From contig JARYHS010008074.1 in assembly GCA_031002005.1 (NCBI GenBank), positions 269,391,930-269,455,929 on the forward strand: a stretch of DNA of 64,000 bases, given 5' to 3'. The notes beneath the pieces are model-generated. The model ran no database searches. It was not told where the DNA came from and was given only the letters and a program-made list of their open reading frames with translations. Below, piece after piece: positions 1-12,695 of the stretch (position 1 is its first letter; each line of letters starts with the position of its first letter). The translations under genes were made by a program, and so were the position numbers. Source of the stretch: Vandiemenella viatica (lineage: Eukaryota; Arthropoda; Insecta; Orthoptera; Morabidae).

Positions 1-1374
1 CCAAAGCTTAGTAAAAACTAATTACTACTTGAAAATAATACTACTTGTGATTGACTATCACCATATTATGATATCATTAGTAAGCGGAACAATGTTGATG
101 CAGTGGAATTGTAATCTCTAGTTGACCCAATATTTTATTGTTTGGTAACTTATTGAAGATGCACAATTGATAAATAGCTACAAAAGTTCAGTTTTGGTTG
201 AAAGACAGTATTAGACAAAGATTGTTCTTGTGGGATATAGTGTGTAATGCAGATTGAGGATGTTTATCTGGAATTCATGATTATCAGTAATGACTGCTAC
301 ACTTAAATAGCATTTGCACATGGTAAATTTGAGTTACTAAGGGTAGAATTCTGTTGAAATATAGTGGACAAGACTAGGATGTTTGTTGCTTATCACAGTG
401 AGGATCTGAATGAATGTGTTGAGGACATTGGAGTGAAACTTAGAACTCAGTAAAGAGCTTCTTGGTGACAGTAAGATTGTCATACCAGTTTAGAATAGTC
501 TGCTTTTTAGGTACACACATGGAAACATAAACATTGTAAGATTGTTTGGTGTAGGGGACATTACTTGCTAAAGGAGTAAGATATAAATATTTTTAAAATA
601 TCATTTGATAAGTGGGTTGGATATATATAAGGCATAAATTGGTGATAAGGTGTGGGTGGATACTGGGAAAAGAATTGGAAGTAGTATGTGAAAGGGATGA
701 AATGACCGCAAAAGATGAGGCAAAAGAAAGTGGGAACATTTTAATTTGTAAATAAGTTAAGAGCTGAAACATATTGAAGAAGTTGCTTAAAGAATTATTT
801 CAAATAGCAAAACAGTTTCGTGCCCGCAGGTGTGATTACACATCTTAAAATGCCACCACATTGGATTTGGCAGGTACAATGAGCCCGTGTTTCAAATCCT
901 AGGTCACGTGTAGCAATCGTCCTGATAGCAGTTTTTAGTCAATTTTCTGCAGTCATCTAGGCAAACCCTTGCCTCATAACTACACCTTTCTCATTCACAA
1001 TAATCTTTTAGAATCCACCTTTCACATACAGATGGCAATACGTGCACCTCACCTCATCAAAACTATGACAGGCCTAGCAGGCTGGTAGTAGAAGAAACCT
1101 GGTTTTGAAAATAAGCACAGCCTCTGGAAGATAATGTTTTAAATGACCTGCAAAAGTAGAAACGTTAAAAAAAAAAGGATAAGTTTTTCATTTTGCCCAA
1201 AGAAAAATTAGGGTGTAAGGATATTATTACAAGGATGGGAAGCACCATCACAGTTATTAACAATTACCTTAAATTGTTTGTTGTCTAAGCCATTAATATT
1301 CTCGCCTGGTATTTGGGTCAGATTCCCAGGCTGGGCATCAATATTTCCATTTTACATGGTTTCTTAAAATTTAA
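1..1374. other. AT-rich sequence without a recognised gene
   Basis: No exon or transposon protein is recognisable. Around 800-1110 there is a weak tRNA-SINE-like stretch on the + strand: a B-box-like GTTTCAAATCCTAGG near 889 is followed by a moderately GC-rich body. No clear A box or target duplication is visible, so I do not call it as an element. The rest looks like ordinary non-coding sequence upstream of, or in an intron of, the DLAT gene. Confidence 0.4.
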
Positions 1375-1740
1375 TTTAATTGCAATGGAGCACAGGCTTT
1401 CCCTACACACCCATCTTCCCCCTATCCTGCACCCAACTACATTTTCCCTCTACAAATTTTATCTTTAAATTCTTTCATCGTTTTCGGTAAATTATTCATA
1501 ATTTCTCTTGGTAACTCATTCCAATCCGTGACATCCATACCTGAAAAAGAGAATCTTCCCACACCCTTGTGCCTGAAATCGAGTGCCAGCTTGTGGTCAT
1601 GGTCAACTTTTCCCTTCCATGCACTACTTTTCATACCTACTCCAATATCTTTCCATGCCTCATCGCCAGTATACACACTGTACATTCCCATGACCCTCCT
1701 CATCCATGCAATGAATGACATACCATGTTGATTTTCTTTC
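1375..1740 (-). mobile_element. LINE 3' end fragment (CR1/Jockey-like)
   Basis: The - strand encodes the last ~90 residues of a non-LTR retrotransposon ORF2 (KSSAWKGKVDHDHKLALDF, then a WNELP motif) followed by a short 3' UTR. The same protein tail is seen at about 48255-48490 on the - strand and, more diverged, at 16030-16440 on the + strand. The 3' ends of this copy and of the 16.4-kb copy share AGCTCCATYGCAATTAA, so they are one family. It is a 5'-truncated copy, the usual result of target-primed reverse transcription. The frame is open over 94 residues here. Confidence 0.7.
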
Positions 1741-3649
1741 TCAATTCTATTCCAAGCCTAATGTTCTCATTAAAAAAGTTAAAAATGAATATGTGTCAAT
1801 AAAACCACTTTGTAATGTAACTATCTGATTAAGAGTTATTAGTTTACTGAAATTAGAGCCACAGAAAATGGTTCATTTGATGAGAAATGGTAGTTTGTCT
1901 TGGAATTAATGATGTTACGAACTAATTTTTTAGTTTATTTAGTAATTACCTATAAAAATACTGGCATCTATATCTTTTTTACCTTTAAAAAGCAAGAACA
2001 CACAGTCTTGAGCAGTAGAAGAAAATATTGTTTATATAATTGCTGGTATCCCATGATTAGTGAACCAGACATGTAAACAAAATATATGATCTCAGATTTT
2101 TGTGGAGAATTAAAATAATAAGTTAATGATTCTCTTGAGATTTACAAAAAAAAATTGGCCTGTAAAATATTGGTGTCTAAATTTAAAAAATCAGGATATA
2201 ATGATTTTATCACTGGTGCTTTCTGTTGATACTTGTTTTAATCTCAGCAGTGAATCTAGAAGTACTATTGATTTGACTTAGATATATAAGAATGAAGTCA
2301 CTTGACACTAGTGACAGCTTTTGATTAATTAAAACCTCCTGTTTTGTCAGGAGACTCCCGTGGCTAATTTCCTGAGAAAGTTTTATTGACTTGTGGCTTG
2401 TTTAGGAATTGACATGTACTTTGTTGTACAACAGGTATATTTGGCAGAATGGATTAAACTGCAGCCTTGCTGGAGATTATGGATGCACAATAGCATGGGT
2501 TAATTTTGTAGTACTTGCAGACTGCTGAATCCTGAGCTGTTTAGAGGAATGCCTGGAAACTTCTTATTTTCCAGCAGAAGCACTACATGCTACAGCAACA
2601 GAATAATGCAAAAAACATTTGCCTAGAGGTTATATGATTTGCAGGAATACAATAAAATACTCAATGCTCCATAAATTGAGATTGTTGTTGGTGACCTTGG
2701 TAGTTAATGTAACTTAAGGTTCAAAAGAAAGACAATAAAATGTCGGTTATTTGAGTACACTGAGTGTTTCTGTATCCAGATGGTATATATAATTGACTTC
2801 AATGTTAAAGTTATGGAAGTATTTTCACAACGTTTGTATCTGGAACATTGAATTCTCTACAAAATTATATATGTGATGTTTTTGTCAATGAAAATGTGTT
2901 GAAAAATCAAATTTGCCAAAATTACTCATTTTTGTTTTCTATTTTGCAATACCCATAAACTCCAGAACAATCGGTGTAATTTTCCTGTTATTTGGGAGAC
3001 TGCATATCACCATAAATTATGACAGAATTTTTGGTTTAGTAATTTCGAAAATAAAGGTGGTGGAAATAGATTTTTTTCCCAAGGAATTGTAAAATTTTGG
3101 AGTTAAAAAAAAATCAGTCAGTGGATTGTCAGTTTTTGTTCGAAACCCATGAAGATCACCTAAAAGACAATTTCACAACCCCCCTCTTCCATCCTACTAA
3201 GTTTTCTATAATTATTTTCAGCCCCAAATTTTATTTTGTAATTTTCTTTGAGGTAGTAATAACTAAAATATTCCAGACTTGCATATATGTAAATTAATGG
3301 TTTCAGAAGTTTTAACCTGTGACAGGTAGACAGAATGACATATGAGTGAATTCATTAGGGAACCTTAAAAATTGCATATTTTTCTCTCTTGCATGTAAAG
3401 AAGGTGCTTAGTTTTTGAAAATAACAATTTAAAAAAATGCATCTTTTCGTGATTTAGGACTTTTGACCAGTTCCAACTTACTCTATTTTTTCGTAGATTG
3501 TTAGTTCTTGCTTTCTTTGATTGCTTTTCTTTCATAAAGGAGTCAGTGATGCATTATGAAACATCATTAGAGATTTATAATTAAACAAAACTAATTTTAC
3601 TTCTAGAAAATATTGAAGGTTTTGAATCCTTGGGCTTGCTAAGATATAG
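1741..3649. other. No recognised gene or element
   Basis: AT-rich non-coding sequence with only short chance ORFs. I see no splice-bounded exon of DLAT and no transposon motif. Confidence 0.4.
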
Positions 3650-4932
3650 GATGGTACAGAATATCACCGTCATCATTGCAAGTCCACTTCTATTGGCCAT
3701 CTGAAACATCCTGTTCCATTTCTGAAGCTAAGATTCTCTTTCCACTACTATTCCCCAGTCAACTTTCTTTGCCTCAATGTCTTACTGTGTCTTATCAATC
3801 CATCCATTCATATTTGGTCTTCCAATAGGTCTCCTTCCATTCCCATTGTTAAGAAGCACTAACTTTGGCATTTTCCTCTACTCCATTCTCACTACATGTG
3901 TCATTTCTTTGTTAGTGACTCTACTAATGGTTTAATCTTTCCCTGGTATTTTTGTTTCTAGGCCTATATCCTTGTGACAGTTTCCATGCCTCTCAAAAAC
4001 CTTATTACTGTTGGTAGTCTGCTTAGATCTTTCTTTGTGTCCAGCTGTGAGAGCCATAGGTCAGTACCTCTGGTAGCTTAGGAATATGATTAAAGAGCAG
4101 AACTCTATTCTTATGTGGTTCGGATTCGTCGTTAAACTGTAGGCCCAGCCGTGGCAGAGGCGGAATGCATGGCAAATCGAAACAATGTCACCATCTCACA
4201 AGAACATATTAATGTAATTTAGACCAAGATATTGGCTTTCTTCCCAATTTTCCACCTCCAGATTATATCCTTCAGCTGATGATGTAATTGTCTATTCTTT
4301 TTCTTTGTCCTATTTCCTCTTCCACCTTTTCCATTGTTGGTTACTTTGCTTCCCAAGTAAACTATCCACTCCAACCATTCCAATTTCTGAAGAGCATGTT
4401 TTTCTTGATACCTTCATTGTTTTTTTGTTTTTTTCCACAATCATTACCGAGCAACCTTTTTTTCAATTTTCATTACTCATTTTTCCAGTTCTCTATCCAA
4501 ATTCTGTTCTGTCTTCTCCCAGATCTTTTAATCATTTGTATGTGCCATCTCATTAAGTTTGTATATCCCAAAACTTCTGCAATGACCCCATTTATCATAA
4601 CTAAACAAAATGGGTAATAATACATTACCTTCCCTTATTCCGTTTTCTATCTGAAAACATGTATCTGTTATCTGTCCACACATAATTCTCACATCTCATT
4701 AATGTTCCTTATTCCTTCTTTATTCCTCTCTTTCATATGCTTTACCATGTGCTTTCTTTTTAATCTTTATTATAGGCCTTTTCTATGCCTATGAAATTTA
4801 TTATTGTGTACTTGTGTGTATTCCCACCTCTCTCTATGATCTGTCAGAGAGTAAAAATAGTGTCTGCCATTGGTCTCCCTTGCTTGAATCCATATAGCTG
4901 TTTCCTTTAATCTTTGATTCAAGTTATGTAGG

Positions 4933-4984
<52 letters not shown>

Positions 4985-5940
4985 TAAATTTTCAGGCAGT
5001 GGTTTATTAGCGCAAAGCTCCTGTATTTCTCATATTTTGTTATACTACTGCATAACTATGTGCAGGCATTGCATTCCCATTTCCACTGTTGTCTGTTGCT
5101 GATGATTTACAATTAGGTACTTCTTTCATTGCCTTCACTGCATGTTAAAATCTTCCATTTCTTTTTATAAAGTTGTTGTTTCATTCCTGTTGTTTGGCGC
5201 TTTCTTCTACTCTTGCATATTCTCACCAGATCCTCCTCTTTCAAACCCCAATATGTCCAGTACTTTAATCTGTACATCTTAATGTTTTTGTTTTGTTTTT
5301 TACCATGCCATATTGGATTTTTCTATTTTCTTTGCAACTTATCTTAAGTCTCTCGGTAAAAATCATATCAAGATTTTTCTTTTGCTATTTTTATCATATT
5401 ATGAAAAGCTTTCGCTAATCGTTTTCATTTAGCTTGTTTCTCTCGTCTCAAAACCACTTTCTCCATGTTCTGTTCTTTTTTTTTTTTTTACTACATCTGA
5501 TACATATTTGTTCTACTTTCTCCTTCTCTTATTTGATGTTCTTTACTATTGTTGCTCTAAATCATCTTCTGGAGTTCTTAGTTCATACTTGTGTAAATCT
5601 GCCTTTATCTTTCCCTGAAATGTTTCCTTTGTCCTCCTATCTGCCAACTTCCAATAAATGGTCTTTTAGATTGTCTTGTTTGCTACTTTCCATGAGCCAC
5701 GGTTCTTAAAGTCTGCCATGACCAATCAGCAATTTCATGCTTGATATAACTTTTATACCTGTTAGTGTGGAGAACTTTGGTGGACAATTTATAATCAGTG
5801 AGAATTTTGTTCTGATCATCGCAGTTGTAATGGGTGAACTTGGGGCTGTTTCTTTTATGATGCCAACAACTAACAAGTTCTGTAAATGTAGCAAGTCTTC
5901 TTCTTCAGTATAACTTAGTTCTACATGATGAATTCTCATA
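3650..5940 (-). mobile_element. Degenerate RTE-like LINE, 5'- and 3'-incomplete
   Basis: Read on the - strand from 5940 downwards, the segment first shows the end of an AP-endonuclease domain (KFSTLTGIKVI followed by degraded SDH-R-like residues, 5706-5800). It then shows scattered reverse-transcriptase-like fragments, and near 3780-3890 a C-terminal tail with the RRPIGRPNMNGWID motif typical of RTE-type and related insect LINEs (usually GRPRxRWxD). Stops and frameshifts are frequent. A poly(T) expansion at 4929-4983 lies inside it. The family assignment rests on these short motifs only. The piece is too decayed to define its ends. Confidence 0.5.
4929..4983. repeat. Poly(T) tract, about 55 bases
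   Basis: An uninterrupted homopolymer inside a decayed - strand LINE. On the - strand it is poly(A). It could be the tail of a small retroposed insertion whose body is no longer recognisable, or a simple expansion. Confidence 0.9.
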
Positions 5941-7472
5941 TTCCCTTCATCTTACTACTTTTCCTTTTATGATAAATTTCTCTGACTAGATTTCTGACTC
6001 CAAAATTATTATTATTATTCAAAATTGCTATTCCTGGATACCGAAAATAAGCAATTTCGTAAGAGAATCTGAGAAATACTTGTGTTACAATTAGTATTTA
6101 CTTTTTAATTTTAACAGGTTTTTTTAATTGAGAACTTGGATAGTAAAATACTTTTTATTTCATAGCTGTTGTTTTATGTTCATTTGTGTGAAAAAAAACT
6201 AAGCTTGGGTTATTAGTAAGAATTGAGTTTCTACACTGTTGCTGCCTGTGGAAATTTTAGATACAGCTTCAGCGGTTGGCATAATTAGTGGAGCAACTTA
6301 TTTAATGCCCTAGTTTACTAAAGAATCTGTGGTAATTTTTTTGGTCTACCTTTGAAAGTGCTACTATGTGATATACAGAAAAGATAAGAATTTTGGTTGA
6401 AGAACACTAGACTGAATTTTTGTTTAGTTATATTGTTTCAAGAATAGAAAAGATTAGCCGTATCAGTGACAAGTTATTAGAGACACAGTTAATAGATCAC
6501 CTGAAACATGGTATATTTATGTTCATTCTATTTTTATCCTTGCAGCTATACTGCTTTTACCTTTGGAAAGGGATGTATTTACTTTCCGAGTCATTGGAGT
6601 ATGGTCTAACTCAAACAAGGATAGAAAAAGGTAACTCATCACTTCTCAAAGTAGGATGGAAGAAGCACCATGATGGAAAAAGAATTGAGAGTTGCGCAAT
6701 ATACTGAGTGACCCCTTAATCATGTAAGAGTAACATGATATATACAAATTCTTCTCTTTTGAATGGATTGATCTCAATGGTCAAAAACTTTTTCAATCCA
6801 TTTGGAAGGGAGGGTCTCATGCAAGCCTGAAACGTGGTCTCTTTTTCATTTTGCTGTACCTCTTTTGAATATCCTCCATCTAACTTTCCTGAAGTGAAAA
6901 GCTGCCTTAGGGCAGAACACTGACGATGACAGTGACTGATTAGTTGCTGCCTGACACCTGTCCTTTTAATTCCATGCTATACTACTTAATCCCAAAAAAA
7001 TGTTCCATTTAGGGAAAGTATTGTGTAGTTATGTTTACATTATCATTCTTTCTTTCTGTGTCTGTGTGTCAAGTGTTTCCGTGCCCTTGCCTTAAAATTC
7101 TCAACCTTTTTCATCCTGAAGAGCAGAAAAATGTCAAAAATAATACTAGGGATCATTAACACTCACTAAATGGTCATGGTCGGAAGTTCCTTAAAGGAAC
7201 AATGCTCTCTATAATGCCAGTTGAAAAAGTATTATATCTTATGTTATTACTGTAAGCGATTTCTTCGGCAGTTGCTTGTTGAAATAATAAATTAGATTTT
7301 ATTTATTCTCATTTTGCATTTCATTGATGTACCTTCAGCGTTCACTGTTTTATCATAGTAACAATGTAGTTGTATCTTGAGAAACTCATATTTTTGCCTG
7401 GTCATTGAATATTGTTGTATTATTGTTTCCATAGCCATGTTACATAAATTTTAATGTAGTGGTGTATTACAG
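5941..7472. other. DLAT: No recognised gene; sequence upstream of the first visible DLAT exon
   Basis: No mitochondrial presequence exon is recognisable. Taken as intron or upstream sequence of DLAT. A branch/acceptor region (ATTGTTTCC..GTGTATTACAG) directly precedes the exon at 7473. Confidence 0.5.
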
Positions 7473-7642
7473 GTTCATAAATAGCACATTTGTTGGAAGA
7501 CATGGATTGCTGGTTTTGGAAAAGACACAAGGAAGCTTTCGTTACTTGAGTTCAGATCTTCCACCTCATACAAAAGTTCTCCTGCCAGCCCTTTCACCTA
7601 CGATGGAAATGGGTAGCATTGTTAGCTGGGAGAAAAAAGAAG
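7473..7642 (+). CDS. DLAT: DLAT exon: end of presequence and first half of lipoyl domain
   Basis: This exon of pyruvate dehydrogenase E2 (dihydrolipoamide acetyltransferase) encodes about 56 residues. The first ~25 correspond to the mature N-terminus after the mitochondrial presequence. Then comes [19 protein letters not shown] and VSWEKKEG, the first half of the lipoyl domain. The E2 core binds E1 and E3 in the mitochondrial matrix and transfers acetyl groups to CoA. The acceptor is TATTACAG and the donor is AAG|GTCTGT. The exon ends after the first base of a Gly codon, and the next exon at 22967 supplies the other two bases, which fixes the frame. Insect E2 usually has one lipoyl domain, unlike the two of vertebrates. 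The exon start is inferred from the AG, and the upstream exon with the start codon was not found. Confidence 0.93.
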
Positions 7643-7984
7643 GTCTGTTTTAAGTTTTGCCTGTTTTTGTCACAGATTACATAAAATTTTATGATGCTTT
7701 GTGCCTAAATTAGATAGACTTTTTAGAATCTGTTGTTTCTATCTTTTAAGTGACTTGTATGTAGTTTATAAAAATATTTGTAGCCCCAACGTAATACAAA
7801 AGAATATTAATTCAAACTGTAGTTTTAAGAATTTTTCTGTTATTTAAGGGTAAACACTTCTTATGAAACGATTTACTGAAGTGGAGGCAGCTGTAAGTTT
7901 TAACAGCTCTGTTCTCAAAATCACTAAGTAAAAATGGTAGCTTGAAATCTTTAGTTAATCTCTTTCTTCACCCATGATTTAGGT

Positions 7985-8950
7985 GAATTGACCTCTTCCA
8001 GCATCCTTTTTTTTTCCAATTGGCTGCTGGGAAGTCCAGGCTCCCTCTTTTCTCTAGGTTGATATTGGAGAATGATGTTTGGAAATCTTCTGGTTTCCAT
8101 TCTTTCTAAAAGTTTTATTCACTTCAGTTTTTACCTGGATCTTACTGCTTGAATTCCTTATATTTTCAGATCCTTTCTAATGTTTCTTCAGATTTCGTCA
8201 GTAGTAAATGGCCCTCAACAGCTCTTGAAAACCTCATTTCAGCCACTTACATTCTTCTTTCATCTCGTTTGTTGTCACTTAGGTTTCACTCCCTTGCGGC
8301 AGTGTTGATGTAGCTGCTACTTTGTTAAATCTTAATCTGGGTTATCTTCCAAACATTCTTGAAATTTCTTCCTATTAGCCTTATATTGTTTGAAATCTTT
8401 TAAATTTCATATTCCACATTTCATGTAATTCATATCCTATATAATTAAATTGTTTTACTTGTTCAAGAATTATATCTTTGGTGACAATTTTTGAGTTTAT
8501 TGAATGTTTTCTTTGTTTTGTTGGTTGAAGTTTTCAGATTGTGCTCTGTATTTAATTGTTACACAGGTGGACAGATCACTGGATTTAGTCCTGTATAATT
8601 ATTTGGACATCTGTAAAGATAATAGTATTCAGAGTTGACATGTCACTAATTTAAATTCTGGAATCAGCTTTTTTTGTTAGAGACCTTATTGTAATTATTA
8701 GACGTTGGAGGAATCCTATCTGCCATGAAACATTTCTGTCTGTGCGATCAAATGCCTTTTCAAAATCCAGGAAGATGTGTGTGTCTGTATTAAATGCTGT
8801 TCATTTTCTCCTATTACTCTGGTCTGCATGAAAATTGGCCCTGACACCATTCCAGCTGATTCTTATGTAAAATGACCTCATGAATCCAAATATGACATCT
8901 GTTTTCTCCCATCACCCACAGTTTTTGGGGGACACCTCCCACCCATGTTT
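7985..8950 (-). mobile_element. Decayed LINE reverse-transcriptase fragment
   Basis: Reading the - strand downwards from about 8950, broken frames show reverse-transcriptase features: FLDFEKAFDRTDRN (the conserved F-D-KAFD-V block, near 8740-8790), then an EQVKQFNYIGYEL-like segment (8415-8470), and further RT-tail sequence to about 7985. Many stops and frameshifts are present. It lies in DLAT intron A, antisense to the gene. The FDKAFD and F-YLG blocks are characteristic of non-LTR retrotransposons of the RTE/Jockey type. The exact clade is not resolved. Confidence 0.6.
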
Positions 8951-9330
8951 AATCAATTTTAAATAATTTGCAGGGATGAAAAGGATTATTCTAGCCTTTA
9001 CATTTCTTCTGAGGGCTAGAGAGTTGAAAAGTTCTAAGACATTAACATTTGTGAGAAGGAGGTAAATTTGGAGGGATTAAATTGTGATTTTTTTTTTCAA
9101 AAAATAGTTTTTCTGGTTTTATCGCATTTTTTTAAATTTCTTTTCTACATATTCCAAGCTTCTAGCTCCCCCTATTCTCCCCCAAACATACCCAAAAATA
9201 TGTAGCAACAATAAATACCCATCAATAAATACCAAAATATATCAAGAGTTCGGGCCAAGCTGCCTCTCTCAATACATCACGCCTACAGGTTTGCCTAGGG
9301 ATTTTCATGCATTTTTTTTTCCTTCCTATT

Positions 9331-9490
9331 ACCGAGTGCGGTGGGTGAATGGTTAATTCTTTGGCCTCGCATTCGGGAGGACGCTGGTCCGAATCCCCAT
9401 CTGGGCATCCAGATTTGGGTCTTCGATGGTTTCCCCAAATCATTCCAGACAAATGCCGGGATGCTTTTCTTCAAAATTGAGACCAAATGC
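9331..9490 (+). mobile_element. tRNA-derived SINE copy (family 1)
   Basis: The head ACCGAGTGCGGTGGGTGAATGG and the B-box-like GGTCCGAATCC (about 9385-9395) form an RNA polymerase III promoter. They are followed by the family body (CATCCAGATTTGGGT, TTTCCCCAAATCATTCCAG, AAATGCCGGGATGCTT). The same order is present at 14359 and 25461 (+), 20775 (+, diverged), and as a - strand fragment at 59245-59355. The 3' end here is C/A-rich rather than pure poly(A). I saw no target duplication. Confidence 0.8.
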
Positions 9491-9737
9491 ACCTCCTAAC
9501 CCCTCCCCCCCAAAAAAAACCTAAACCCCAATGTTACTTTGGTGGGCCTCATTGGTCTTCCAACTGCCAGGGTAGATAGACCTCCGGCTTAAAATACCGA
9601 GTGAAACAGTAAAGCAGTTCAAATTGAGACTGCTTCTATAATTATTTCTAAAATGGAGGGGTCCTTTGAAAAGTAGCCTCATTCTCCATAACAAAGGAGT
9701 TTAGATTGTCATGCAGTCCTGCAGGAACCATAAAATT

Positions 9738-9741
<4 letters not shown>

Positions 9742-9803
<62 letters not shown>
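9742..9803. repeat. Poly(T) tract, about 61 bases
   Basis: A long uninterrupted poly(T) directly precedes the 5' part of the Jockey-type LINE ORF1. The LINE runs on the + strand, so this is not its tail. It may be the poly(A) tail of a - strand retroposon, or a sequencing-sensitive homopolymer of uncertain length. Confidence 0.9.
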
Positions 9804-9806
<3 letters not shown>

Positions 9807-11572
9807 AATGAGAATGGGCACTGCGGCTGGAAACATCTTCCAATAGGATGGCTTTTCTATTCCTCAATTGTGAGAAGCTTGGGGAGTTAACAGTGAAATT
9901 CAGACTCCACAAATCCTTACACAGTGGCAAAGGCACAGTCACCTGCCAGGACATCACGGACTTGGAAACTGAGGAACTCGTCAAGGAGCGAGAAGCTGAT
10001 GAAGTGGTCGAAGTTTTCAAATCTCATGAAGAGTAAATGGCAGACTGCAAAAGACTACCACCATCATACTGACTTGTAACTCTCCTACATTGCCTAAGAA
10101 TATTGAAGCAGGTTTTATCATTCAGAAAGTTAGCCCACATGTTCTGTATCAATTGAGCTGTTTTTAGTGCCATAGGTTTGTACAAATGATGGCATGCTGC
10201 AAGGGCAACCAAAAATGTGTAAAGTGTGGCATGCATGCACACCAGCTGGGTAGTGATTGCCTATTACCACAGGTGTGCATCAACTGCTCCAGGTTGCACC
10301 CTGCCTGGAGCAAGGAGTATCAGGTGTATCCTGAAGAATGTGAGATACAGGAGTTAAAAACCACTGAGTGAAATCCTTATAATGAAGCCAGAAATCGTTG
10401 TAAGCCACCACCATTTTTCTCTACCAGCTTTGCTCAGTTGGTTATAATGCCCATCGGCAAGAATGATTGTGGCCACAAGCACAGTGTGCTGATGTTAATG
10501 CAGGTGTGTTGCAAAAACATCAGAGGTGGTAACGGGTAATACCACACACCTGCAATCACTGCATCGTCAGGCACCACTAGCAGCAGTACTATCATCTGCT
10601 AAAAACTTACTCACAACGGCACTTCCAACGGAAAATATAAAACAGACACTACTGAAGTTCAGCAGTCTTTAAGTTTCAACATTTGTTCCCTGCCAAATTT
10701 GTGAAGTCCCCTTCTACATCGTTTCTCAGGCAACCTAGCGGCAGGGAGAAAGCGAAGAGGACTGTGTAGAAGAAGAAGCTGCAAGTCTGGCTTTAAAGAT
10801 TCCAAGATGTCTATTGCATCTTTGAACTCTGAAGATTCTCAAATGCTGGTGGACGAATCTGGTCCCATTCCTCGCCAAACAATGAGTGAAGACCCACCCA
10901 AACTGGAGCAGATGAGGTTAAATAGATAGGATGAAATGTGAATGATTTTATGGTCCATAGAGAGGAATAACAACTCTTAGCACAGTCTAAACCAGTGGGT
11001 CTCTGTCTTTAGGAGACATGTTTTAGACCTATACACTGACTGTGATTGAATTAAGGGGAGAATGTCTGTTTTTATTTGTTTTTTTGTCTTGGTGCATTCC
11101 AAACCTGTTGCTCAACCCTTTCCTCTATAAGCATCAGAAGTTAGATTACATGGCCCCATTAAGTTGACCATGCACTCTGTTTATTTACCACCCAGTGTGC
11201 CCGTCTTTTATGAAAACATATTGCAGCAGCTCACTCGCCATTTCTTCTACCGGGAGATTCGAGTGCACACAGTCCACTGTGGGGTTCAAAGACCAATCAC
11301 CACCGAGGCTGATATTTGGTAGCTAATAGAGCAAGAGGAAATATGTGTCCTCAACACTGGCCAAATGATACATTTCACTACTGCTTTTTGTTTATCCTCG
11401 GCCATCGACCTCTCGATGTGCTCTCCCCATGTCATGGACTCCATTCATAGGGAGGTAAAACGTGATTTCACAGTAGTGATATCTTCCCAATATGGGTGCA
11501 CATTGAGTCCGAACATGGAAGTAACAAAACGCTGTAAGACAAAAAGCTTGCAGTGGGGTTCTGCATAAAGCT

Positions 11573-12695
11573 TGAATCTTAGCTCTAACAGTGCGTAGCC
11601 CTGGATGTTACAGTTCTGACTTAAATATAATAACTCGATCGCCACGTAGCTTATTTAAACCAAATGCTACGGAAAGGTAAAAGTTCAATGATGTTCACAA
11701 GTTCTTTGCCATAAAAATCACTCTATTCTTCAAATCTAACAAAGCCAGTAACCGAACAAGCAATCAGACGATGTTACAGAAGAAAAGTTTGCAGATTCGA
11801 TTAACCGTTCGAGCCAGACCACACCCCAGAGTTCCATGTACCATTGATTATCACTTGTAAGTAAGTAAATGTTCGTCACGCCCTTTCATTCTTACACTTG
11901 GTTTGCAACTGACCGATACTTAAGATATCCCGAGGTCCCACTTGGTAAAATACTATTTCGATGCCTCCATCTCGCCCACACTATGGCACAGTAGTGTTGT
12001 AAATGAAAAACTGCTGGTTTACTGAGCCTACATCTTATTACGCTTGCGATTCCAATATGACTGGAGCTACATCTTGTCACTCGCACTGTTCCTAGCCGAC
12101 TGAGCCTACATGTTGTCCAGTTCATGGTTCCAGACAGACTGGGGCCGACTATCTGCATGTACACGTCTATATCACATTCCGCTCTCCCCACTTCTCGAAG
12201 ATTGCTGGCGACTCTGTTCTCTCACGAACCATGGGAAAAAGCTCCTTTCCTCATTCACATGGATAGATCCTGGGAGGCTGATCAGGTATCAAAACGCACG
12301 TCAGAAAACCTTGCATCCTCTAATTTGACCTTGACAGTGAAAATAATTATCTCGCTTTGAAATTTTACAAATTGATAGTTATTGAAGTAAATGTTAACTT
12401 TAGTTATTATGAAAAATATCCTAACTTTAATAATTTAGCCAAAAATAAATAATTTAGATACGAACTTTTAAAATCTCATTCCAGGCAAATGCCGAAAATT
12501 GATGTAACAGAAAATACCATCTTGAAAGCTATAAAAACCTGATTCCTATCTTGAATTATCATAGAAACTAATTTTAGAAATGAAATGCACTAATATTCTA
12601 TCCAATCTAACTCGTGGTTCTGAGAATAAAATTTTGTTACACAGTTAAAAAATTTAACAGATACCTTACAACACCAGACACCAATAAAATGTCAT
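11573..12695. mobile_element. 1.1-kb insertion of unknown type within the Jockey-type LINE
   Basis: The segment is flanked by TAAAGCT (11566-11572 and 12696-12702). With one copy of TAAAGCT and the segment removed, the LINE ORF2 reads on from the end of the endonuclease domain into the linker (a KAD- motif followed by the later IPKSSGTLQRR block). This supports a real insertion with a 7-bp target duplication. The insert starts TGAATCTTAG, ends AATGTCAT, contains AATAAAATG near its end, and has no recognisable protein. It may be a solo LTR or a non-autonomous element. Its class is unresolved. Confidence 0.55.

Noticed and set aside
5434..5709. 91-residue hydrophobic ORF on the + strand, possible membrane protein
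   Set aside because: It is antisense to the decayed LINE and low-complexity (T-rich). There is no codon or domain support.
9736..10020. ORF on the - strand ending in a long lysine run
   Set aside because: The lysines are the translated poly(T) tract and the rest is antisense to the LINE ORF1.
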